A stretch of 64,000 nucleotides of DNA. Origin: Atrina japonica. Its lineage: Eukaryota > Mollusca > Bivalvia > Pterioida > Pinnidae. Made by a program: the position numbers and the translations under genes. A model generated the notes under the pieces. The model searched no databases. It saw nothing but the letters and a program-made list of their open reading frames with translations, and had not been told where the DNA came from. The stretch is from assembly GCA_030159075.1 (NCBI GenBank), contig BROG01001181.1, positions 1 through 64,000 on the forward strand, read 5' to 3'. Shown here one piece after another: positions 1 to 12,800 of the stretch (positions are counted from its first letter, which is position 1; every line of letters starts with the position of its first letter).

Positions 1-47
1 GAATATGAAATGTAAAACTTGTGACAAAAAGTATTGAGCAATAACGT

Positions 48-275
48 TAGTTCTACAGGTTACCGATGCTATCGGTTATAGGACAGTTGACCACTTTCAG
101 TGCGGTATAGCGTTCTACGGGTTACCGATGCTATCGGTTATAGAACAGTTGACCACTTTCAGTGCGGTATAGCGTTCTACAAGGTACCGATGCTCCCGGT
201 TATAGAACAGGTGACCGCTTGTAGTGTGGAACAGCGTTCTACAGGTTACCGATGCTACCGGTTATAGAACAGGTG
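48..275. repeat. tandem array, ~62-bp unit, 4 copies
   Basis: The unit carries GTTCTACAGGTTACCGATGC and a TATAGAACAGTTGACC segment. CTATCGGTTATAG and the preceding CCGATGCT give it some dyad symmetry. No coding content was recognised. Confidence 0.85.
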
Positions 276-381
276 AGCAGAAGGTCCCGGGTTTGATTAC
301 CGGTACGCGCGCAGCACACAATGTAAAAATGAAGAAGGACCAATAGATAATCGAAACTCAAGTGCATTAAAATACGATAAA

Positions 382-618
382 TTAGATATGTAAATAGTCT
401 CGACATGACAAACAATTGCAAATCCCAAATGGGTTAGGAACAGGTGTCCGGGAGGAGTCAGAGTCCTCTGCAGTCATGTCACACCCGTCGCAATAATTAC
501 ATGGACACCTCTCGAATTCAGTGAAAAGGTCAAGTTCGGTGTAATTGTCAGTTACTTTTATATTTGATTGGAGAAATGGAGTCACTGTCTGTGGTCGTGC
601 TTTTCTTGACAATTTCAA
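382..618 (-). other. unassigned 78-codon ORF with a Cys-rich patch
   Basis: The ORF includes a CPCNYCDGCD patch and ends CNCLSCRDYLHI before a stop. A usable acceptor (CCACAGACAG) lies at about 588, so it could be a terminal exon of an unrelated minus-strand gene. I do not recognise the family and it may be chance. Confidence 0.15.
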
Positions 619-948
619 ATTTTTGGCGCCATGTAAACGAGACAGATTCCCTATATTTGGGGACTTTGCATTAAAGATCTCGCTGTTTTCTGTTATACAA
701 TGTTGAGATCACCTGTCACAACATGGTCACATGGAGCGTTCGTGATGAGATGTAGAGCAGGTACAAGGTAAAAGGTTCTGTGAAAAGCTGGATATATTGA
801 GTTGCTGTAGACTACCTTTGTAATTGAAGATCTTAGAGGCAACTGAACGCGTGGAGCTATAGGAAATACATGGTGAATCTTTGTATTGGAAGTATGGCGG
901 GATCTTACTTTGGACAAATTTTGGTTCAAAATATTGCTTACATTCAAA

Positions 949-1056
949 GTCTCAGTTTTAAGAGCCGTGACTTTCACTTTGTATGCCAAGCGCTTGGCGA
1001 ATGAACAGACACTTCCAATTTTTAAAGTATTTGACATAACCTGGTTCTCTAAACCA
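949..1056 (-). mobile_element. SINE fragment, same family as 33329-34165
   Basis: On the minus strand this reads ATACTTTAAAAATTGG ... CATACAAAGTGAAAGTCAC ... AACTGAGACT. That matches the body of the SINE at 33900-34010 in order and orientation. Here the CTTTAAAAA segment occurs once, whereas at 33385-33945 it is expanded into an array. Confidence 0.55.
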
Positions 1057-1138
1057 CCGCATCAGTCTGTATACTGTAGAACATATTATTAAATACTAAG
1101 TACCTGTAAGTTGTTATAATGCTTAATTATCTCGTTCC

Positions 1139-1415
1139 CACGACTTAGTTATCCAGATATAAGATATCATTTTCCACGACTTAGTTATCCAGATATAACG
1201 ATATATCATTATCCACGACTTAGTTATCCAGATATAACGAAATATCATTTCCCACGACTTTGTTATCCAGATATAACAAGATATCATTTTCCACGACTTA
1301 GTTATGCAGATATAACGAGATATCATTTCCCACGACATAGTTATGCAGATATAACAATATATCAATTTCCACGACTTAGTTATGCAGATATAACGAGATA
1401 TCATTTTCCATCATC
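1139..1415. repeat. tandem array, ~39-bp unit, 7 copies
   Basis: The core is CACGACTTAGTTATCCAGAT followed by ATAACGAGATATCAT. Copies alternate TATCCAG and TATGCAG. An open frame on the minus strand is a by-product of the unit being 13 codons long. Confidence 0.85.
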
Positions 1416-2532
1416 AAGTTATCTCTTAATCATACCACACTTGACCATACCACACTTAATTATTCCATGTTCAATCAACCCACATTAAATTATATCATAA
1501 TCATCATACAATATTAAATTGCTGGACTTGCCGAATGAGAGTAAAAATCTCCGTCTTGTCATGTTATCATATCATACATTTATACTGGTCAAACAGATAT
1601 TTCCAGACAAAAGATAAATCTTAACTGTTTTCTATTGAGCCATTTAGAAGACATATCTACAAAAACGTATGTATTCTGATGACTTGTAAGCAAACAAAGT
1701 CCTAAAAGTCATTTTGGGTCCAGTTCTTTGTCATTTTCTACCCGCTGTTTTCTTCTTTTGTTTTCCCTTGCTGGTGAAAGTGAAAGTGTCAGTTAGTGAT
1801 ATAAACATGCTGGAACACGATCTGCTTAATTCATTTCCCCACTTTATTGGTTAAATAGTAATCTAGTGTGTTTGAATCATTTGGATTTACCTTTCCTACA
1901 TTGTAAAATCATGACTCGATGAACGGTGTTCCAGCCTCTTGAAATGGCATTTATAAATATATTATATACAATATTTACACCTAGAGTTTAGTAAATTATT
2001 TAAATGTCAAATTTCATTTAATTAAGTTGCATACTTCAGAGGTTATTACCTAAAAACTGCGAAAAAAGTTCGAAAATCCCTTGGCAACCAGTAGAGCTAC
2101 TCAGTTTAGAAAGGGCTGTAATGTAATGAACTAAGTAACTACATTCTTGATAAGAAATTCAATAACTACATGTACAACCTAAGTGATACACATTATTACT
2201 AATGCTTTTAGAATCCCTCTGAAGAAGGCTGAAGCTGAGGGAACAACTCAAAACCAATATTTATGCATTATTCCAGAGTCAATGTGTATTTTCAGTACTA
2301 TAATTCTTATTTTATTTGCGAGAATTTTACTAACTCGTAATCATGCCCCAAACGAAGTGGAGGACATTATGTCTCTTTTTCTTTCGCGAAATTGTCCGAA
2401 ACTTTGTTCTTGTTTTTATCATTATTATTGAAATTATTATTATCATTCTTGTATCTCTCCGTGATGAACTTGTTTGCACATCTACTTGATAGATTCCAAT
2501 GAAATTTCATATGCTTATTGGTTCGGATGTGT
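1416..2532. other. AT-rich intergenic stretch, nothing recognised
   Basis: No gene, RNA or repeat could be assigned. It contains only short low-complexity runs (TTATTATTG near 2420). Confidence 0.5.
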
Positions 2533-4690
2533 AGATGTGAACAAGAGGCCCATGGGACCTTAAGTCGCTCACCTGGCAAAATTGGTCAACGTTGCAGAAA
2601 ACATAAAAAATGTGTAAAAGATAAAATGGCTAATACACATGAAAAACAGTAGGCTTATTGGGGTCTTAATTATCACCTGAGTGAAATGTATTTTACTGAT
2701 ACTATACTTAAAAGCAACCAAAAGCTTGAAAAATTCATTGAAATGGAGAATTAACTTGCATAAGGGTTGACTTGCCTTGCCTATGTTTTTATAGATCTTT
2801 GAAGATAATGTGCAACAACAGTCGAAACATGCAAAATATTCCTTCAGTCCTTTCTGAGAAATAGTGGTAACAAACTTCCTTCGGTCAAACCCCCTGTCGG
2901 CAATGTTGGATTCCGCTCTCTCTGGAAATATAATATGCACAACTAGACCTCATGGGGAACCATGTCAACTTTCAAGGAGATCGTCCTTTCTGAGAAATAA
3001 TATTAACAAACTTCCTTTGGTCAAAATCCAAGATGGCCGCCTGTCGGCCATGTTGGATTCCGATGTCTCTGAAAATGTAATAGGCACAACTAGACCTCAA
3101 GGGGAATCTTCATGTCAAATTTCAAGGAGACGCCTTCAGTCGTTTCTGAGAAATAGCGGTAACAAGAATTGTTCAAATTTCAAGTAGATCCATTCAGTCT
3201 CATTGAAAATGTAATATGCACAACTATACCTCAAGGGGAACCTTCAGGTCGAGGTTAAAGTAGATCCCTTCAGTCCTTTCTGAGAAGTAGTGGTAACAAA
3301 CTTCCTTTGGTCAAAATCCAATATGGCCGCCTATCGGTCATGTTGAATTCCGATCTCTGAAAATATAATATGCATAACTAGACCTCAAGGGGAATCTTCA
3401 TGTCAAATTTCAAGGAGACGCCTTCAGTCGTTTCTGAGAAATAGCGGTAACAAGAATTGTTCAAATTTCGAGTAGATCCATTCAGTCTCATTGAAAATGT
3501 AATATGCACAACTATACCTCAAGGGGAACCTTCATGTCGAGGTTAAAGTAGATCCCTTCAGTCCTTTCTGAGAAGTAGCGGTAACAAACTTCCTTTGGTC
3601 AAAATCCAATATGGCCGCCTATCGGTCATGTTGAATTCCGATCTCTGAAAATATAATATGCATAACTAGACCTCAAGGGGAATCTTCATGTCAAATTTCA
3701 AGGAGACGCCTTCAGTCGTTTCTGAGAAATAGCGGTAACAAGAATTGTCCAGGACGGACCACGGATGGTGGGCTAAAAATCCACTTGAAAGGGGAAGTAA
3801 CTCCCATAAGAGGCAACCTGACAATTTCGACACTATTGACTGTTTTGTAGATTTTTTGTGATTGCTAAACATTTTTGCTTCTTTGACTTTTACTCTACCG
3901 ATTATACTTTTCAAGATAATGTCAAAAAACATCCAAAAACAATAAAAATTCACAAAAAGGGGGAAATAACTCAAATAAGGGTCGATCTGACAATTTCCAC
4001 CTAAATGAAATATTTGTAGACTTTTGCAAGCCGCTCATTTTAAGGTAACGGTTTTCTCTAGCTTTAATAATTTTGGAGATACATGTATTAAATAAAAAAT
4101 ATCTGCTGACTGATTCGTTCTATATTTAGCCATGGCAGCCATGTTTGGTCCTAGACCCTTTTCATCTGCAAACTTTATGCGGATTTACATGGTTACACTT
4201 CCTGTCAAATTTGGTTCAAATTGGTCCAATGACTCTGGAAAAGTAGTCAAAAATGTTGAAAATTTTACAAAAAAAGCATATATTTTCCATTTATTTAGGT
4301 GCCTGTGACCTTCACCTTTAATCCCATGGCCTTGAAACTTTGTCAAAATGATCCTCAGATAATTCCTAACAACTTTCTCGTATATCTTTGTATACAAAAA
4401 GTTGATCAAACAATTTGTAATACAAATATACCCTGTGTTACTGAAGCGCCCCCTAGTGGTTCGTTTATGGACATTTAGTCCTTTTAGGGCCCCAATTGGT
4501 CCTATCTCCTTTTCATTCGCAAACTTTATGCGACTTCACATGGGGATGCTATATGCCAAGTTAGGTTAAAACTGGCCCACTGGTTCTTGAGAAGATGATG
4601 TTTAAATGCGAAACTTAACAGACAGACAACGCCCGAGCTTTGGCTATAGCAATAGCTCACTTAGTACTTCATTCTCGGCGAGCTAAAAAA
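2533..4690. mobile_element. composite of a bivalve-type dispersed element
   Basis: It begins with GAACAAGAGGCCCATGGGAC...TCGCTCACCTGG and ends with a segment CATTCGCAAACTTTATGCGA...CTGGTTCTTGAGAAG...GGCGAGCTAAAAAA. The ending recurs at 63120-63260 and the beginning at 63078. The middle is an internal tandem array (2855-3745) plus unrelated filler, so this is probably several nested or related insertions and not one unit. No intact coding frame. Confidence 0.45.
2855..3745. repeat. tandem array, 288-bp unit, ~3 copies
   Basis: The unit contains TTTGGTCAAAATCCAATATG, GCCGCCTATCGG and CTTTCTGAGAAATAGCGG. The copies at 3309 and 3597 are spaced exactly 288 bp, and an older partial copy starts at about 2855. 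Confidence 0.8.
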
Positions 4691-4990
4691 TGGTGTCTAT
4701 GGCAAACCGAGGCTTCTGATTGGTCGAAATTTCAAAATTGTCTGATTTTGATGAAATTTGGAATTTAGAGGTATGAAAGGATTGCAGGATTGCAATTTTA
4801 ATCCTATGGGTTTTGTTTCCATCTATGGAAAACCGGGGCTTCTGATTGGTCGAAATTTCATAATTGTCTGATTTTGATGAAATTGGAATTTATTGGTTTC
4901 AAGGGATTGCAATTTCAATTGTATGAGTTTCATTGCCATGTATGGCAAACAGAGGCTTCTGATTGGTGAAAATTCTGATGTCGCATCTCG
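4690..4990. repeat. degenerate tandem repeat, ~120-bp unit, 3 copies
   Basis: GAGGCTTCTGATTGGTCGAA or a close variant recurs at about 4709, 4827 and 4952, each followed by AATTGTCTGATTTTGATGAA in the first two copies. Confidence 0.75.
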
Positions 4991-5026
4991 AAACTAACCA
5001 CAAAGGCAGAACTGCTCAAATATAGT

Positions 5027-5260
5027 TTGGGGGGCATCCAGGAGTGGCTGGTGTTACAATTACACCTCATTTCGCGCGAGCTCTCACTCGTAAAGATACA
5101 ACTCTCACTTAATTTTCTAATACTGAAAGTGAGGACAATTTTTGTAATGAAGTATGATAATAGTAAGACGAAACGGGCATTCAAAATTGCAAACATATCA
5201 TCTCATGAATAAATTTATAACATGTGTATCACAAAAATAAAGTCCTGCGAACATTTTCAG
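5027..5260. repeat. dispersed repeat shared with 45425-45615
   Basis: Both loci carry a GGGCATTCAAA segment, a CATATCATCTCATGAATAAA-like segment and CAAAAATAAAGTCC, in the same order. A more distant relative with CTCTCACGAAATTACGCATA lies near 62090. Confidence 0.55.
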
Positions 5261-5364
5261 ATTTACGATATACTGTCTGTCAAAGAAAGAAAACAAAAAT
5301 AAGATGAAGTGTAATATACTGCTATAATTTATTAAATTAGAAAACATCATTTCCAGATAATAAA

Positions 5365-6300
5365 ATATGTGAACAGCTGACTTAGCTAGAACTCAAGTCA
5401 TCTCTTATCATACCCAGCATCTTATGGCCACAAAATATTGTATCTTTCTAAGATAAGACCACTTACAATAGAGGCCACTACAAACATATGTCAACAGCTG
5501 ACTTCGCTAGAACTCAAGTCATCTCTCCTCATACCCAGTATCTTAAAAACACAAAATATTGTATCTTTCTTAGTACAGACAACTATAGTCTAAGTCACAT
5601 TAATTGTGTCCACTGGTTTTGGCTGATTACAACAAAATGGTTAGAACTTACCTCAACATTTTAACTTATTCTAAATATTCTGGGTAATTTTTCCATGACA
5701 ATGACATATTTCATTAATCCTTTCTCTTTGAGATGTTCACAATGAAATTACCCCTACGAGAATTTTGTATAAGTAATGACAGCTATTTGTTGAAGCTGGA
5801 GAAAGGGACCATTTATTGCTCAAACTGAATGCAAAATAAAATCATGTTTTTATGAGTACTCCGACTATTATCAAAATTATGTGTAAATATCTTATTATGT
5901 CATATAATACATTGGAAGTTATTCCCCTTCAAATCACTCTTTTGGCAGGTGTAACATAATGGTTACCAACATGACCCAATTTACTGACATCGTAGTAGGA
6001 AAAGTATTTTCACAAATTGAAGTGACGGAACAAAGAAAAAAGTTGTAGAAGGATAAACTTTTTCGTTTTTTTCATTTTTGAAATTAGCACATTTTATTTT
6101 TTTGGAATAGGACAACCAATTGCATTGTAAATTAAATTTTATATTTCCTATCTAATGCAACTTATAACACTAGCGGCCAATACATACACAGATGTCAACA
6201 GCTGACTTAGCTAGAATGCAACTCATCTCTCGTCATACCCATTATCTCATGAACACAAAATACTGCATCTCTCTTTGTACAGACCACTTTCAATAGTGGT
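5365..6300. repeat. ~120-bp repeat, two tandem copies and one at 6190
   Basis: CAGCTGACTTAGCTAGAACT starts copies at about 5373 and 5493, with a third at 6199. Each is followed by CATCTCT..TCATACCCA and CACAAAATATTG. The intervening 5610-6180 stretch is AT-rich and unassigned. Confidence 0.7.
6093..6098 (-). terminator. candidate NBAS polyadenylation signal AATAAA
   Basis: An AATAAA hexamer lies on the minus strand about 480 bases after the NBAS stop, in an A/T-rich stretch. Other AATAAA matches lie further left (for example 5812-5817), so the true 3' end is not decided by sequence alone. Confidence 0.25.
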
Positions 6301-6483
6301 CAACATGGGATATGTTCACTATCGACACGAGAGTTTAAATTCTTGTGACCTTTGCAAGTATTACTGAATGTTCTCCATAACCGAAACTTATCTTTAACAT
6401 CATCGATATAAAGCAACATGCCAAGTTTGGTTGAAATTTGAGTAAAAAGAGTCAAGTTATTGGACAGAAATAAAAATGCTGTA

Positions 6484-6484
6484 T

Positions 6485-6514
<30 letters not shown>
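6484..6514. repeat. GACA microsatellite in the NBAS 3' flank
   Basis: Seven or so CAGA units. It sits at the end of a dispersed element (TTCTTGTGACCTTTGCAAGT upstream), as is common for tails of invertebrate elements. Confidence 0.8.
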
Positions 6515-6517
<3 letters not shown>

Positions 6518-6575
6518 AATAATGGCCCATGATCTTTGATCTGAGGGACCAAAAGATTATTTGTAATGTTCAAAG

Positions 6576-6863
6576 CTATTTTTTCCTCCATCTTGAAAAA
6601 CTGTGTAAAGCAGCACTAAATGTTTGTAGCAAAGATGGTGTAGTTTTTGAGCGCATTAAAAGACTTCTGGCTTCTGCCTCATAGCCACTGTCATGTAGCC
6701 GTTCTGCCAATCTATCCACGGACATGAACTCAGGTGTGGTCTCTGAAGGTTCCTGTCTTGATAAAAGATAGTCAATAACAATTGGAAAGTACACCGTGTG
6801 TACTATACTGGAAACTAAATCAGTCTTCAACAGCAGGTAACTGAACTCATCATCTGCCTCTAC
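6576..6863 (-). CDS. NBAS: NBAS last coding exon W34 (95 codons plus TAG)
   Basis: Encodes VEADDEFSYLLLKTDLVSSI, TVYFPIVIDYLL, MSVDRLAERLHDSGYEAEAR, and SAALHSFSRWRKK before TAG at 6576-6578. It matches the family C-terminus (LGRHLREAGHEAEAGSLL...FSTALRA). The acceptor is TGTTTTAG|GTAGAG. The 3' UTR continues to the left. Confidence 0.96.
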   Translation of the reverse strand, partial: VEADDEFSYLLLKTDLVSSIVHTVYFPIVIDYLLSRQEPSETTPEFMSVDRLAERLHDSGYEAEARSLLMRSKTTPSLLQTFSAALHSFSRWRKK

Positions 6864-9800
6864 CTAAAACAAAAGAAAATATTCTGTTAGTATTGATGGA
6901 TCAATACATATCCCTTACCTGTGAAACTTTTAATGCATCTGTCCCTTACCTGTGAAACTTTTAATACATGTCCCTTACTTGTGAATCTTATACATGTCCT
7001 TTGGCTGTGAAACTTTTAATACATGACCCTTACCTGTGGAACTTTTAATACATGTCCTTTGGCTGTGAAACTTTTAATACATGACCCTTACCTGTGGAAC
7101 TTTTAATACATGACCCTTACCTGTGAAACTTTTAATACATGTCCTTTGACTGTGAAACTTTTAATACATGACCCTTACCTGTGAAACTTTTAATACATGT
7201 CCTTTGACTGTGAAACTTTTAATACATGTCCCTTACCTGTGAAACTTTTAATACATGTCCTTTGACTGTGAAACTTTCACTACACGTCCCTTACCTGTGA
7301 AACTTTTAATACATGTCCCTTACCTGTGAAACTTTTAATACATGTCCCTTACCTGTGAAACTTTTAATACATGTCCCTTACCTGTGAAACTTTTAATACA
7401 TGTCCCTTACCTGTGAAACTTTTAATACATGTCCCTTACCTGTGAAACTTATACATGTCCTTTGACTGTGAAACTTTAAATACGTGTCCCTTACCTGTGG
7501 AACTTTTAATGGTGATAAAAACTTTTACAAAAACCTGAACTGAGTGAACTGATGGACACAAAACCAATACACAGATAGGAAAGTAACAACTAAGCTATAT
7601 GAAAAACGTGATGATTTCAGCTTTCCCCATCATAAATTTTCCACATTTAAGTAGTAATATCCCACAATCACCTGCACATGGAGTTAATATTTCACAAATG
7701 ATCCGATATGCCAGGGCATGTTCAACATATGAACATTTTATATACAAAGGAATACTAATCACCGACAAATTATTGACACAGGGATATCGAAAATCTCGTT
7801 TGATGTTAATGTTCCGCAAATTTTACGGTCGATATAATAGTCTTGTTTGCGATTACTCTGTTTCACTGAGTGGATGCCTGTTTGATGGCGGCTGTTGAGG
7901 CGTCTGTACCTGTTGTGACCGAGATTCATTACTCACATATTCAATTTTGTTTTGACTGTGGACTCACAGTGGGTGTGACCGGTCAACAGGGAATGCTTAC
8001 TGCTCCATGGCACCTGATCCCACCGTCTGTGTTTGTCCAGTTGTACTAGATTTGTATCTACATCCTGGACATCATAAAGATTTACATTTTGCTATCTGTG
8101 ATTTTTTTATTAGCATTATAGTTTTTACAAAGTTATATTGTGTGACCATTACAGAGCCCATTGTATTCAATTAGGAGGAACCTTATCTACAAAGTTATAC
8201 TGTGTTGTCATTACAGAGCCCATTGTACTTCCGTAAGGAGGAACCAAATCTACAAAGTTATACTGTGTGACCATTACAGAGACCATGGTATTCAATTAGG
8301 AGGAACCATATCTACAAAGTTATAGTTTCCACAGCTAAAGATAATGTCTGAGCTTACCTCTCTCATTTTCTCCAATAGTTGAATAACCTCAGTATATAAC
8401 TCCTCCTGGTTAGCAAGTAGCACAACTTTGGCACCATCAATGACTAGACCAACATTAACAAGCTTCTCTGTGATGTATCTGATACACTGAAAATAATGAG
8501 AGATTTTGTATAAAATTTGACAGTGCGTACAGAAAGGCCACAGAAGAATCGTAATGAAAAATAATGAAATATATTATATAAAATTTCTGTATTACAGTCT
8601 GTATTACAAGGCCACAGAGGAACAGTAATGTGAAATTTAAACCCCGTTTATGATGACCATGTTTGTTTCTGGGATATTTTGTCGCAGTATTTAATTTGTA
8701 TTTACAACAAAACACATTGAAAGCTGCACATTATCTTACTGTGGCTAAAGATATAGATATACATACTGTTCTAAAAGACGAAACCTTTCTTAGACTTTAA
8801 AGTCCCATAACTGTGGTAAATATTGTCAAATGTTGCTCTTAAAGTCCTGTAACTTTGGTAAATATTACCAAATGTTGCCCTTAAAGTCTTGTAACTCTGG
8901 TAAATATTGTCAAATGTTGCTCTTAAAGTCTTGTAACTCTGGTAAATATTGCCAAATGGTGTCCTTTAAGTCCCATAACTCTGGTAAATATTGCCAAATG
9001 TAGCCCTTAAAGTCCCATAACTCTGGTAAATATTGTCAAATGTAGCAATTAATGTCCAATGACTCTGGTAAATATTGCCAAATGGTGTCCTTTAAGTCCC
9101 ATAACTCTGGTAAATATTGCCAAATGTAGTCTTTAAAGTCCCATAACTCTGGTAAATATTGTCAAATGTAGCAATTAATGTCCAATAACTCTGGTAAATA
9201 TTGCCAAATATAGAGTTTAAAGTCCCATTACTCTGGTAAATATTGCCAAATGTAGCCCTTAAAGTCCAATCTCATTCTAGATCTTATTGACAAAAAGCAA
9301 CAAAGTAGCTTTGGTTTAAATCTGAGAACAGAAACAAAAACAACCCCCTCTCCACCCCACATCCCTCCCGATCTTCAGTTTCAGAGGAATAAAATGACTG
9401 TGTGTGATTTGTGATGAATTTTTAGAAGACACCACACCAGAAACACGATCAGGATCTGTGAGTGAACAACTAAATTAGTGTCTGTTCAATACATGTACAA
9501 CAATCATGTATCCTGTTTAAACTTGGGAAGATTTCATTGGTTGTTCAAATTGTCATACAATAGATAGACTCGTGTTTTAATGAATTACTTACTGTTATTT
9601 CTATTTACAAGATGCAGTCTTACCTCAGTGCTAAATGAGTAGGTGTTCATAATTTCTTTAAATATTTCGTACACTTTCTTCTGACCATCTTTGTCTTCCA
9701 TCATAACAACTATGGTCTGTACCCATGTATTGGATCCTGGATCTCTGAAAAAAAATACAAGATGTCATTAACCCTTTCACCCTAAAATATCTACATGGAG

Positions 9801-12800
9801 AGCTCTATTCTATTGTTTAGACTAGTCTATTGTGGTCTGTAGGGTTGAAAGGGTTAAGTACTAGCTTTAGTATATACTTGATCACGAGAGCAGTGGTGTT
9901 GGATCCTGGATCACACCAAATAGCCTGAAGTACTAGCTTCAGTATCATGCAATATATACTTCCCAGTATACGATGACTGACAATGGCGGACATTGGGCTT
10001 AAGCAGTAGCTCATCTGGCTTGAAGTATGGAAAACAACAATTGCATCAATGATTGTGATGGCTAGAAATTCTGGAAACAAAAGATGGAGCCACTATCACA
10101 ATCATAAATGACCTCTGGGGTTAAAATATATTTACCTATTACACGATGCTTTTAAAGGCGGCCAAAGTTGCAGTAATTTACAGATGGATAAGAACTGTTC
10201 GCATGATGAACTTTGTGCCAATAACTTCTCCCATAAGCTGTGTCGTCTCATGTCCGAGTTTATATCGGTCTCTATCATCACCTGTAAAACAGATTACCTC
10301 CCTTTACTGGATCATCATAAAATATTTTGTCAATTACATAAGACATACATCATAAATTCTTCCCATTTCATTGGTCAATAACCAATAAGTATTTTCAATT
10401 GACTTGATATTCCTAGGGTGACATTGTTTGGCAGAGTGTTACTAAAAATATATCATTTCCAGAAATAATTGCATTCGTGATTTATTTTCATTTAGTGTGG
10501 TAACCTCTATTTATCACCAAAATACTTGAATGCCGACTGAAATGTAAAATTGAAATTATATCGAGGCAGGTGTAATATTTGCTGCCATTTTGAATTTCTT
10601 CTTGACTATAGTGAATTGGTATAATAAATTACAAATTCCTGAGAGGGTGGTAGTGGAAATTTTCATCCCTTGAAAATAGTTGTTGAGCTGGCCTGGCTCA
10701 GTCAGTAGCATGCTCAACTCTTGGTTGTGAGTTCGAGTTCAGCTGGTGGCAGGTCGGTCTCCTGTCCTTCGGATGAGAGAGTAAAATCTGAGGTCCCGTG
10801 TCAAAATAGGTGTCGGCACGTAAAAGAACCGTCATTGCTCAATGACTGTAAGTGCCAAGCATAGGCCAAAATTTGAAGCCCTTCACTGAAATTTGGTGAC
10901 CATATGAGTGAAAGATTCTTGAGTGGGATGTCAAACAACAATACAACAACAACAAAATGGCTTTGTCTCTGTTGACAGTATGTTTTTACGTGTCAATTTC
11001 CTTAATCACCCCAACTCAGGAATTCTAGATCTGTACGATAAACAAAACATTGTAAAACATAATTCATTTTGAACATGTTCAAAATAATAGATTGAATTTG
11101 AACAGACAGATTAATAAACAAATTGTCCTGCTTGACAAGTGATACTTTTGATGACCCCTGATATGTGTGATCTTCTACATAACAGAAAAAAATACTAGTG
11201 ACAAATAAACTGAATTTAACAAAACAATATCAAAAGACTTGTCAGCTTTGAAATCAATTTCATCTGTCAATGACCAGAATGAGAGTACATGATGATGCAA
11301 TTGATTGTTTAGCAGACAGATAATGAAGTCATTGGCAATATGCCAAGAAAATAAAGGTCACATGGCATGTAAGACAGAAATTTCTCACAAAAGACACCTG
11401 TATATTATATGTACCGATGTAAAAGTATCTATAATCTCACCTCCTCTGTCTTCCATGTTGACTTGACGATCGCCTCTGTTCTGTAGAGAACCAGCAAAAT
11501 CATATCTTCCTCTGACAGGCTGAAACTCTGCAGAATCATACAAATATTGACATAACTAGGGATTTTGTATAGAACTCAACAATTCAGTGAATACTCTCAA
11601 CATGCCCAAGTTTTGCCTATTTATTATTTTGTTTAGAAGTCCCCTCTAACACACCTAGATACATAATAACATATTTATTCATAATATGTAAATGAAGCAT
11701 TAATTATGCACATATTCATATAGATAAGTTCAACCAGTTCAACAAATGCATTTAAGGAGTTCTTCCACACAGAAGGTCGCAGGATCAAAACTAATTTCCA
11801 CATACAGTTCTCCCCCATTTACCACCAACTTTTGTTTACCTTAATTATAGCATTATAACAGGTTTGGCAATATATTGAGGTTTCATATTTTCGAGTTGTG
11901 CCGAGTGGTCGTTTTTCATGTTTTTAATTCCTGCTGTATATCATATCCTGTTTACAAACTCACTAACGTAAATTGGGATATTTTGGACAATATGGATCCG
12001 TTTCTATATTTAACCCAGAAACATTTTAAATGTTAACTTTCATGATTTCTGTTTAAAAAATACTTAGACAGGCCGGTAATACAAAGGCTTTAGGTTTATA
12101 TCTCCCATCATTTCTTGATGTGTGATAATTGCTATGTAAACACACAACATGACAACTTTTTCCAACTCTCCTGGAAGAGAGATTTGAAAATTGTGACAAT
12201 CGAGTTCGAGTTACCTCCCTTTACGGTCATTGTCTAGAGTCCTTTGTTGGAAATACGAAACATGAAAAAATATACAGTACATTGGAACCTGTCTTGAAAA
12301 ACCACCCTTACTGCCACTGACATGTGGTTTTAAAAGACAGGTGGTTTCTCAAAACCGGTTTTATTTGAAGGATTATTGAACCAAGTGGTTGTCAGAAAGT
12401 GGTCTCAATAGACAGGTGGTCTTCTACAACAGTGGTCTCTCAAGACAGGTTCCACTGTACCACTAAATCGAAATTAACAAATCCATACGATGAATAAGTA
12501 ACTAATTTTATCACATCATTATACTCGACAAAGTAATTTGGTCATAGATAAAGGTAAGAGCCAGCAAAAGTCAACATTTCATGTAGTTTCTGTCATTAAA
12601 ATGCTAATTTAAAAATGTGCAAGCATTAGAACAAACCATTTCACGGTTACGATAAAATTACCTCCCTTTAACACGCACTGCCCATGACAGTGAACCAAGA
12701 GCTGCATCCGGCTAGTCAACCAGCCGGAACTAAACAGTAAACAACACGCTTCATTGACACATCGCTACCTGTGTAAAGTAATAGTCTCTACATAGATTCC

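Noticed and set aside
2864..3187. 107-codon plus-strand frame with two similar halves
   Set aside because: It follows the 288-bp non-coding repeat; no domain and no splice context.
10688..10760. Functional tRNA gene suggested by A and B boxes
   Set aside because: The stems do not pair properly, and the same head is followed by the same body and ACAACAAC tail at three loci, as in SINEs.
11441..11519. Inner acceptor of W30 (GTTTCAG|CCTGTC)
   Set aside because: It would need two leftover bases from W29, which ends in phase 0. The outer site CTGCAG|AGTTTC fits the phase and restores the conserved SF.
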